Source: DATKCJ01 sp035513275
GTDB lineage: Bacteria; Verrucomicrobiota; Verrucomicrobiia; Opitutales; Opitutaceae
Reading direction: 5' to 3'
Length of the DNA: 6,681 nucleotides
Assembly: GCA_035513275.1 (NCBI GenBank)
Contig: DATKCJ010000182.1
Coordinates: 1-6,681, forward strand
Shown in pieces: positions 1 through 6,247 of the stretch. Numbering within the stretch: position 1 is the first letter of the stretch; the number at the start of each line of letters is the position of its first letter. Below the pieces are notes generated by a model that did not search any database, had not been told where the DNA came from, and worked only from the letters and a program-made list of their open reading frames with translations. The translations under genes and the position numbers were made by a program.

Positions 1-2
1 CC

Positions 3-557
3 ATGAACAAATACATCCTCGGTTCGTTTCTCGCAGCCCTCGCGTTCTTCCTCTGGGGCTATCTCTACTGGGCCGTCAGTCCGCTTCCGAAGTCGATCAT
101 CCACACCAGCCCCGACGGCGACGCCGCCGGCGCGATGCTCAAGCAGATGTTTCCGAACGACGGCATGTATACGGTGCCCGGGATGAGCCTGGATGAAGAG
201 ACGAGGCATGCGCACCACGAGGCGGGTCCGATCGCCACCGTGCACATCAAGCACGCGGGCGCGCCCGCGATGACAGCGAAGTATTTTATCGTCGGCTTCG
301 CACACTGCTGGGTGTCGGCGCTGCTGCTCACCTTCCTGCTCGTGAAGGCTTCGCCGGCCGTGCTGGCGAGCTACGGCAGCCGCGTGTGGTTTGTCACGCT
401 CACGGGCGTCGCGATCGCGGTGGTCAGCGATTTCAGCTTTCCGGTCTATTGGGGACACCCGTGGCCCGTCTACATCCTCAACGCCGTCCACATCATCGGC
501 GGCGTGCTCGTCACCGGCCTGGTGCTCGCGAAGTTCGTGAAGCCCGCGCAGACATGA
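3..557 (+). CDS. Uncharacterised four-helix membrane protein
   Basis: I do not recognise a named family with confidence. The 184-residue product has an N-terminal hydrophobic helix (about residues 4-25, rich in Phe, Trp and Leu), then a polar stretch of about 65 residues probably outside the cytoplasm, with many His residues at 69-84 and the segment MYTVPGM at 55-61. Three further membrane helices follow at about 93-115, 127-147 and 155-178. This helix, soluble loop, helices layout resembles, from memory, conserved bacterial membrane proteins with a GVYFFPGM-like motif in the loop, none with a known function to my knowledge. The start at position 3 gives a sensible membrane N-terminus, but only two bases precede it, so no ribosome binding site can be judged and a start further upstream cannot be excluded. 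The stop overlaps the start of the next gene (ATGA), which suggests translational coupling. Confidence 0.8.
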   Translation: MNKYILGSFLAALAFFLWGYLYWAVSPLPKSIIHTSPDGDAAGAMLKQMFPNDGMYTVPGMSLDEETRHAHHEAGPIATVHIKHAGAPAMTAKYFIVGFAHCWVSALLLTFLLVKASPAVLASYGSRVWFVTLTGVAIAVVSDFSFPVYWGHPWPVYILNAVHIIGGVLVTGLVLAKFVKPAQT

Positions 558-763
558 GAAACGCCAAGCTCGTCGCAATCCTGGTCATCGCGGTGCTGCT
601 CGGCATCGTCGTGCTGCAGAATACAGACACGGTGGAGACGAAGTTTCTGCTCATCTCCGTGAAGATGCCGCAGGTGCTCCTGCTTCTCATCACGTCGGGC
701 GCCGGCTTCTGCCTCGGCCTGCTGGTCGCCCTCGTGAGCCGCAAGAGTCCACCGAAATCCTGA
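554..763 (+). CDS. LapA-domain (DUF1049-type) small membrane protein
   Basis: The 69-residue product has two hydrophobic helices (about residues 5-21 and 38-62) separated by the segment VLQNTDTVETKFLL, which matches the LapA-domain pattern of an LQNT/QNxxxV turn followed by a short beta-like stretch. It ends in a basic, polar tail (SRKSPPKS). In E. coli, LapA (YciS) is an inner-membrane protein acting with LapB in control of lipopolysaccharide synthesis. Many bacteria carry LapA-domain proteins with no LapB neighbour, and none is visible here, so that role should not be assumed. The ATG overlaps the stop of the preceding gene by four bases (ATGA). No clear Shine-Dalgarno motif precedes it, consistent with translational coupling. 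A longer in-frame start at 386 would run antiparallel to no homology and lies wholly inside the upstream gene, so it is rejected. The stop lies 9 bases from the stop of the convergent dehydrogenase gene. Confidence 0.85.
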   Translation: MRNAKLVAILVIAVLLGIVVLQNTDTVETKFLLISVKMPQVLLLLITSGAGFCLGLLVALVSRKSPPKS

Positions 764-772
764 TCGGCGCCT

Positions 773-3700
773 CTACTCCGGCAGCTTGAAGCCCTCGACC
801 TCGCGGCAGACGTCGCGCAGGAATGCCGCGCCGCCGGCGCCGTTCACGATCCGGTGGTCGAACGTGAGGCAGAAAGTGACGACCTCGCTGAGCCTCGCGG
901 AGTTTCCGCTGCGGATCATCTCGTGGAACGACGTGCCCACGAAAAGCGTGCCGACCGAAGGCGGCACCACGATCGGAATTCCTCCGCGCACGCCAAAGTT
1001 GCCGAGGCTCGTGATGACGACCGGAGCACGGTGCTCGATGATCTTTCCCGCGCGGGCGGCCTCGACGGCGTTTCCGTATTCGCGAATGAAGTCGGGCCAC
1101 GAGAGCCGGTTCGCGTTGGCGACTACCCCGGTCGCGAGTTTGTCGCCGGGCAGCGCGACAGCCATGCCGAGTTCGAAGTCCGTGACCTCGACGATCGAGC
1201 CGTCCTTGAGCCCTAGCCGGCGGAAAGTCCCGTGCTTCTCCATCGCGCGTGTCACCGCCCACGCGACCATCACCGAAGGAGACGGCGCGCCCTCGGGGTC
1301 GCGCTCCTTCGCGATCGCACGCGCGTCGCGGATCGGCGCCCAGAGCGCCTTGCTCTCGAGCGTCGCGGGAATCACCTGCTCGAGCCGGCGCGTGATCGCG
1401 GGTGAGAGAGCGGGTTCGACGCGAACCGAGCCCGCAGGCGCGCCGCTCGAGTCGACCGACTGTGCTGAAGGCGCCGCTGCGGCCGGTGTTTTCTTCGCCG
1501 GCTCGGGCGCGTCGACCGGCATCGCGGATGCATCGATACCCGTGGGCGCGAGCACGCCGATTTCCTGGCCGATGAGAACGGTGTCGTCGACGGCGACCTT
1601 CCAACCGACGAACGTGCCGCTGATCGGCGACTCGATCGGATAGACAGCCTTCTCGGTCTCGACCTCGCAAAGCGCATCGTCGTGTTTCACGACATCGCCA
1701 GGTTTCTTTAGCAGCGCGACGACGCGCGCGGTGCGGATGCCCTCTCCCATGATCGGCACCTTCACGATGTGCTGCGCGGCCGGCGCGGAGTGCGCGGGGG
1801 CTGCGTCGCTCGCGACGTGAGATTCCGTTTCCGAATGCGAGGGCGCCGCGGCCGCGCGCGAGGACGGCGCGGAGGTGGTGCCGACAGTGCGCGACTTCGT
1901 GGAGGACATCGTGCGGCGGAGCGCGTCGATCACGCCATCCGCGTCGGGTAGCGCGGCATATTCGTAGACCGGGTTGTAGCCGATCATCACGTTGCCCTTG
2001 GTAACGAGCACCGGCGGCGCGACGAGGCGGCTGAACACATCGGGCCGGCCGCAGATGTGGGAGATGATCATCTGACCGACGGAACAGTTTTCCGTGTCCT
2101 CCTGCACGACGACGAGCCGGCCGGTCTTGCGCACGCTGTCCTCGATCATCTCGCGATCCCACGGAACGATCGAGCGCAGGTCGATGAGCTCGACGTCGAT
2201 TTCGCTGCCGAGGCGCTCGATCGCGTCGATGGCGAGTTCCATCGTGTTGCCCCAAGCGACGACGGTGATGTCGTCGCCGCCGCGGCGCTTGCGCGCGTGA
2301 CCGATCGGAATCGACATGACCGGCTCCTTCACTTCGCGCTCGGCCCAGAGGAGATGCTTTGGCACGAGGAACACAACCGGGTCCTCGGCGTGCATCGCAG
2401 TCCAGAGCAGGCCCGCAGTGTCCTCGGGCGTGCTGGGGATCACGACGTTTATGCCCGGGAAATGCGCGATCGCCGCTTCATTGGCCTGACTGTGCCAGAG
2501 GCTGCCGCCCGGCAGGTAGGCGCCGTAGGGAGCGTAAACAACGCACGGGCATTTCCAGCCGCCGTAGCTGCGCCAGCGCAGCGTGGCGAGATTGGTCACG
2601 AGTTGGTTCCAGCCCGGGTAGATGAAATCGATGAACTGGATCTCGAACACCGGGCGCTTGCCGTAGGACGCGAGTCCGCACGCGACGCCGAGGATCGTGG
2701 ACTCCGCGAGCGGCGAGTTGAACACCTGCTCCGGGAAATCCGTCGAGAGCTGCTTCGTGAGCTTGAAGACGCCTCCTTTGGGATCCTCGACGTCCTCGCC
2801 GAAGATGATCCGTCGCGGGTCGTCATCAAGCCCTGCGCGCAGCGTGAGATTGATGATGTCGCCGATGCGATACTTGCCAGCCTTGAAAATCTGCTCGTCG
2901 ACCACGGGCGGCGCATCGACGACATTCGCCTCGAGGTCCGCAGCGACCGGGTCCTCGGCCTTCTCGGCGACGAGGTAGGCTTCGCGCACGTCCTCCTTCA
3001 CGAGTGAGTCGAGCTTCGTGAACTCGTCCATTGTGAGCTGTCCGTCGGCGATCATCCGGTCGCGCAGGATCAATAGCGGGTCGCGCTCTGCGAGCCGTGC
3101 GATGTCCTCGGCGGGGCGGTATATCTTGTGGTCGTCGGAACTCGTGTGGCTGGAGAGCCGCGCCATCTTCATCCAAAGGAGGGTCGGGCCTTCTCCCGCG
3201 CGCATCCGCTCGATCGCCTTCCGGCAGGCTTCATGGATCGCATCGACGTCGCTGCCGTCGACAAGTTCCCAGTTGGCGGGGTTGAGCGTGCCGATGGCGA
3301 GCGGCGTAATGTCCTTCGTAGGCGTGCTGATGCCGTATTCGTTGTCCTCGACGATGAACATCACCGGCAATTTCCGCTCCTGAGCGAAACTGACGGCTTC
3401 GTAGAAGTCGCCCTGACGCGCCGACGCCTCGCCGATGCTGGTGACGACGATGTCGTCCTTCCCGTCGAGCTGGATGCCCCAGGCGATGCCGCAGGCCGGG
3501 AGGAGTTGGGCGGCAGTCGGCGTGGGCACGCTCCATATGTTGCGCTCGCGGTCGCTGTAGTGGCCGGGCATCTGCCGGCCGCGGCTGCCGGAGTCGCGCT
3601 TTGCGAAATAGTCGAGCGCCAGTTCGCGGGTGGTGACACCCTTTCCCATCACAAGCGCGCGGTCGCGGTAGTAGGGGCAAACGTAGTCGCCGGCGCGCAG

Positions 3701-3922
3701 CAACCGGCCGAGCGCCGCCAACCCCTCGTGACCCATGCCCGAGACGTGGAAGTGCCCTTTGCCCTGCCGGTTAAGACTTTCCTGACGCAGGTCGCCGTGA
3801 CGCGACTCGAGGATGACGCGAAGAAAGTCGGCCCTCGTCTCGCGATCGAGGCCTCCTTCAACGGCAAGCGCCTGCCCGACGTCCTTCATTTGTGGGGTCT
3901 TTTTCCGGCTCATGGGACCCAT
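773..3922 (-). CDS. 2-oxoacid dehydrogenase E1-alpha/E1-beta/E2 fusion, probably branched-chain type
   Basis: One 1049-residue chain carries three components of a 2-oxoacid dehydrogenase complex, which converts a 2-oxoacid and CoA to acyl-CoA, CO2 and reduced lipoamide in the cytoplasm. E1-alpha covers about 1-335: YYRDRAL at 84-90, a thiamine-diphosphate region from GEA (164-166) to EDN (192-194), and SSHTSSDD at 257-264, like the branched-chain E1-alpha loop. E1-beta covers about 345-672: GEDV at 375, PLAES at 404 with the probable catalytic Glu407, and LWHSQ with His477. An Ala/Ser/Pro/His linker (about 671-717) leads to a lipoyl domain (about 718-793) with ETEKAV and lipoyl Lys758. A second linker leads to the E2 acyltransferase domain (about 838-1049), with TSLGNFGV at 971 and DHRIVNG at 1022-1028. 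The peripheral subunit-binding domain seems absent. Unusual residues are Glu165 for the usual Asp and Asn1027 for the usual Asp. Substrate is uncertain: branched-chain 2-oxoacids fit best, pyruvate or acetoin are alternatives. A second ATG three codons in is an equally possible start; neither has a clear Shine-Dalgarno motif. Confidence 0.93.
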   Translation of the reverse strand: MGPMSRKKTPQMKDVGQALAVEGGLDRETRADFLRVILESRHGDLRQESLNRQGKGHFHVSGMGHEGLAALGRLLRAGDYVCPYYRDRALVMGKGVTTRELALDYFAKRDSGSRGRQMPGHYSDRERNIWSVPTPTAAQLLPACGIAWGIQLDGKDDIVVTSIGEASARQGDFYEAVSFAQERKLPVMFIVEDNEYGISTPTKDITPLAIGTLNPANWELVDGSDVDAIHEACRKAIERMRAGEGPTLLWMKMARLSSHTSSDDHKIYRPAEDIARLAERDPLLILRDRMIADGQLTMDEFTKLDSLVKEDVREAYLVAEKAEDPVAADLEANVVDAPPVVDEQIFKAGKYRIGDIINLTLRAGLDDDPRRIIFGEDVEDPKGGVFKLTKQLSTDFPEQVFNSPLAESTILGVACGLASYGKRPVFEIQFIDFIYPGWNQLVTNLATLRWRSYGGWKCPCVVYAPYGAYLPGGSLWHSQANEAAIAHFPGINVVIPSTPEDTAGLLWTAMHAEDPVVFLVPKHLLWAEREVKEPVMSIPIGHARKRRGGDDITVVAWGNTMELAIDAIERLGSEIDVELIDLRSIVPWDREMIEDSVRKTGRLVVVQEDTENCSVGQMIISHICGRPDVFSRLVAPPVLVTKGNVMIGYNPVYEYAALPDADGVIDALRRTMSSTKSRTVGTTSAPSSRAAAAPSHSETESHVASDAAPAHSAPAAQHIVKVPIMGEGIRTARVVALLKKPGDVVKHDDALCEVETEKAVYPIESPISGTFVGWKVAVDDTVLIGQEIGVLAPTGIDASAMPVDAPEPAKKTPAAAAPSAQSVDSSGAPAGSVRVEPALSPAITRRLEQVIPATLESKALWAPIRDARAIAKERDPEGAPSPSVMVAWAVTRAMEKHGTFRRLGLKDGSIVEVTDFELGMAVALPGDKLATGVVANANRLSWPDFIREYGNAVEAARAGKIIEHRAPVVITSLGNFGVRGGIPIVVPPSVGTLFVGTSFHEMIRSGNSARLSEVVTFCLTFDHRIVNGAGGAAFLRDVCREVEGFKLPE

Positions 3923-3985
3923 CGAAAAAATGGGCGGCCGCGAGAGTTGGCAACCCGTTTCCCGGTTAAAACCCGCGGCGGTGGT
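3923..3985 (-). other. Short intergenic gap within probable two-gene operon
   Basis: These 63 bases separate the stop of the FadJ-like gene from the start of the dehydrogenase fusion on the same strand. They contain short imperfect inverted repeats (AACC at 3952-3955 with GGTT at 3964-3967, and AAACC with GGTTT around 3968-3987), but no strong GC stem followed by a T-run in the direction of transcription. I therefore see no convincing terminator, and co-transcription is the simplest reading. No clear Shine-Dalgarno motif precedes either candidate ATG of the downstream gene. Confidence 0.5.
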
Positions 3986-5992
3986 TTAAAGCTTGCCAGC
4001 GGCCTTTGCCCAATGGGTGAGACCGCCGCGAAACGCCGGGAAACCCGTGCCGAGCAGCATCGCGAAGTCGATGTCGTCGGCCGATTTCACGACACCTTCC
4101 TCGAGGCAGCCGTGCGCCTCGCGTACCATCAGGTCGAGCAGCCGCTCACGGATCTGCGCGGCGGTGAGCGGCTCGCCGGACGGTGCGGCGCCCGCGATCG
4201 CGGCTGCCTCATCGTTCACGACCTCGCGCCGGCCGGAGTAAGTGTAGAAACCCGCGCCGCTCTTGCGGCCCTTGAGCGAGGCTGCGACGAGTTTGGCCGC
4301 CGCCGTCGCCGGGGTGAACCGGCCGGCGTAGTAGCCACTCATGCCTTCCATAATGGAGGCTGTGACATCGATGCCGACCTCGTCGATCAGTCGCAGCGGC
4401 CCCATCGGCATGCCGAAGTCGAGCATGGCCTCGTCGATCGCGCGCGTGTCGGGCTGCGTGCTCCAGACCCGCACGGCCTCGTTCAAATAGAAGAAGAGGA
4501 TCCGCGTGACGATGAAACCCGGCGAACTCCTGCAGAACACGGCCGACTTGCCGATCGCACGCGTCCACGCCGCGACGCGATCCGCCGTCGCACGGGCCGT
4601 GCGCGGGCCGAGAATCACCTCGACCAGCGGCATCCGGCTCACCGGGTTGAAAAAATGGATCCCGACAACGCGCTCCGGACGGGGCACGTCGGCGCCGATC
4701 TCATCGATCGGCAGCGCGGAGGTGTTCGATGCGAGGATCGTCGACGGGGGCACGAGCGAGGCGAGCTTGCGAAAAAGCGCCTGCTTCGCGGCGAGATCCT
4801 CGATGATCGCCTCGATGATGAGGTCGCACTCCGCGAGTCCGTCCCACTCCGTCGTGGTGCAGATCGCGGCGATCCCAGCCTCCGCCTCCGCGGCACTCGT
4901 CTTGCCGCGGCGCACTGCCTCGTCGAAGAGGTTCGCAATGATTTCGCGCGCGTGGCCGAGGACCGGTTCGTCGACGTCCTTCAGCACGACCGCGAGTCCG
5001 CGCGCGGCGAGCCACTGCGCGATGCCCGAGCCCATCACGCCCGCGCCGATCACGCCGACGCGCGCGACAGGCGCATGAGCTTCCGCGCGCGTGCCCGGAA
5101 ACCACGCACCGACGGCGGGTTTCTTGAAAGCCTCCTTCAGGAAGAATGTGCGCACGAGCCCGCAGCATTCCGGAGTGACAGTCACGCGCCCGAACTGCCG
5201 CGCCTCCTCGACAAGCGCGTTTTCGAGCGAGCCGCCAAAGCTGCGCGCGATGACGTCGAGCAGCGCGACCGGCGCGGGTTGCAGGCCGCGAGTTCGCTCG
5301 AGCACGCGTGCGCGGCGCGAGTCGATCGCCTCGGTGCCCATCTCACCGGGCGCGAGTGCGCGCGCTGGCACTCCATTCTCCGCGAGTCTGAGCGCCACGG
5401 CTCGCGCGGCGTCGCGAAATCCCTCCGCTGGCGCGAGCTCATCGACGAGGCCCACGGCCTTCGCCTGTTCCGCGGGCAATAATCGCGCTGCGAGGATGTG
5501 CTCAACCGCCGCTGAAACTCCGATCAGCCGCGGCAGGCGGGCGCATCCGCCCCAGCCCGGGATCGTGCCGAGGCTCACCTCGGGCAGCCCGATCACGGTC
5601 GCGGGGCTCTCGCTGGCGAGCCGGTAGTGCGCCGCGAGCGCGACCTCGTATCCACCGCCGGCGGCAGCGCCGTGGATCGCGGCGATGACGATCACTGGAA
5701 GATCGGCGATGCGCTGGAATAGTGCCTGTCCGCGGCGCGCAAACGCCTCGGCGGCTGTCGCATCGGGGAGCTCAGCGAGCGCAGCTATGTCGGCCCCTGC
5801 GATGAAGATACGCTCCTTGGCGCTCCACAACACGACTGCGCGCACCCCCTGCCGCGCGGCGAGCGCGTCGAGAACATTTTCGAGCGCCGCGAGAGTGGCG
5901 GAATTGAGGATGTTTGCCTTACCCGCCGGGTCGTCAAAAACTATCCACGCGAGGCCGTGCGGATCATGGTCAAGGGTGATTGGGGCAGCCAT
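3986..5992 (-). CDS. Bifunctional enoyl-CoA hydratase/3-hydroxyacyl-CoA dehydrogenase (FadJ/FadB-like)
   Basis: This 668-residue enzyme joins a crotonase domain (about 1-190) to an NAD-dependent 3-hydroxyacyl-CoA dehydrogenase (about 310-660), the FadB/FadJ arrangement for hydrating enoyl-CoA and oxidising the 3-hydroxy product in beta-oxidation. The crotonase half has the oxyanion-hole segment IAGADI (about 63-68), GGGYEVAL with Glu116, and LPEVSLG with Glu138, so both hydratase glutamates are kept. The dehydrogenase half has the Rossmann motif GAGVMGSG (316-323), an NAD-binding acidic Asp339, SNTSAL with Ser425, and HFFNP with His446 and Glu458, matching the catalytic His-Glu pair spacing of 12. 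The usual Asn in PGFxVNR is Thr496. Two C-terminal helical domains follow, ending with GTGFPAFRGG. I chose the ATG at 5992 because homology begins within a few residues of it; a GTG ten codons upstream (6022) is an alternative. It is slightly shorter than E. coli FadJ. No thiolase lies beside it, so FadJ-like or branched-chain-pathway use is possible. Confidence 0.93.
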   Translation of the reverse strand: MAAPITLDHDPHGLAWIVFDDPAGKANILNSATLAALENVLDALAARQGVRAVVLWSAKERIFIAGADIAALAELPDATAAEAFARRGQALFQRIADLPVIVIAAIHGAAAGGGYEVALAAHYRLASESPATVIGLPEVSLGTIPGWGGCARLPRLIGVSAAVEHILAARLLPAEQAKAVGLVDELAPAEGFRDAARAVALRLAENGVPARALAPGEMGTEAIDSRRARVLERTRGLQPAPVALLDVIARSFGGSLENALVEEARQFGRVTVTPECCGLVRTFFLKEAFKKPAVGAWFPGTRAEAHAPVARVGVIGAGVMGSGIAQWLAARGLAVVLKDVDEPVLGHAREIIANLFDEAVRRGKTSAAEAEAGIAAICTTTEWDGLAECDLIIEAIIEDLAAKQALFRKLASLVPPSTILASNTSALPIDEIGADVPRPERVVGIHFFNPVSRMPLVEVILGPRTARATADRVAAWTRAIGKSAVFCRSSPGFIVTRILFFYLNEAVRVWSTQPDTRAIDEAMLDFGMPMGPLRLIDEVGIDVTASIMEGMSGYYAGRFTPATAAAKLVAASLKGRKSGAGFYTYSGRREVVNDEAAAIAGAAPSGEPLTAAQIRERLLDLMVREAHGCLEEGVVKSADDIDFAMLLGTGFPAFRGGLTHWAKAAGKL

Positions 5993-6022
5993 GGATCGGA
6001 GAAAGAGTCGGATGCCCCCCAC

Positions 6023-6235
6023 CCTTGTTCAAGCCGCGTTTTCCGCCCTGCCCACCGGATTCGCCACACCTCCCGGGCGGAGCGGTGTCCTGCAACCAAT
6101 AGAGAGCAAATGGCAGCAAATGCATAGTTCAGAATCCACGCAGCGACTACACTCTGCGCCAAGGTTTTCCACCATGTATTTGCCGACAGATTCAAACGCA
6201 TCCCGAGTGGCCCACGCGGCCACAGGCACAGAATT
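6023..6235. promoter_or_regulatory. Divergent intergenic region with presumed promoters
   Basis: This region lies between the divergent FadJ-like and cytochrome genes and must carry the promoters of both if they are first in their transcripts. Its central part (about 6095-6200) is visibly richer in A and T than the coding regions. I could not identify a convincing pair of -35 and -10 hexamers on either strand. It contains a short direct repeat at 6105-6122. An 86-codon minus-strand reading frame (5941-6201) with one hydrophobic helix also falls here, described under findings because it cannot be supported as a gene. Confidence 0.45.
6105..6122. repeat. Tandem direct repeat AGCAAATG, 10-base period
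   Basis: AGCAAATG occurs exactly at 6105-6112 and again at 6115-6122, separated by GC. The 10-base period places both copies on the same face of the helix, as expected for a dimeric or tandem-bound regulator, and the pair sits in the AT-richer part of the divergent intergenic region. The repeat is directly visible, but its use as an operator is only inferred, and an 8-base repeat could arise by chance. Confidence 0.4.
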
Positions 6236-6240
6236 GAGGA
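6236..6240 (+). promoter_or_regulatory. Ribosome binding site of the cytochrome gene
   Basis: GAGGA ends seven bases before the ATG at 6248, a good Shine-Dalgarno match and spacing. It is the clearest such site in the window and fixes the start of the cytochrome gene, whose first residues then form a signal peptide. Confidence 0.75.
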
Positions 6241-6247
6241 CTCGCAT

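Noticed and set aside
764..772. Bidirectional terminator between the convergent genes
   Set aside because: The gap is 9 bases and no stable stem-loop with a T-run is visible across it or in the gene ends.
1859..1909. Frameshift or gene boundary in the low-complexity linker before the lipoyl domain
   Set aside because: The frame stays open through the Ala/Ser/Pro-rich linker and motifs on both sides are in the same frame, so a single fused gene is the simplest reading.
690..2255. 521-codon minus-strand open frame
   Set aside because: It is another frame of the dehydrogenase fusion; the product is extremely Arg-rich with no recognisable domain, while the overlapping frame has lipoyl and E2 motifs.
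2057..3007. 316-codon plus-strand open frame antisense to E1-beta
   Set aside because: Composition is Asp/Arg/Val-rich shadow sequence without motifs, and the minus-strand E1-beta is well supported.
3952..3988. Possible terminator between the two minus-strand genes
   Set aside because: The inverted repeats are only 4-5 base pairs, imperfect, and lack a following T-run on the transcribed strand.
3128..5482. 784-codon plus-strand open frame
   Set aside because: It lies antisense to both minus-strand enzymes and across their gap. Its product is Arg/Asp/Ala-rich with no domain motif, as expected for the antisense of GC-rich genes.
5993..6022. Ten-residue N-terminal extension of the FadJ-like enzyme from a GTG start
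   Set aside because: The GTG has only a poorly spaced purine stretch before it and the extension has no counterpart in FadB or FadJ; the ATG at 5992 fits the start of the crotonase fold. It is not fully excluded.
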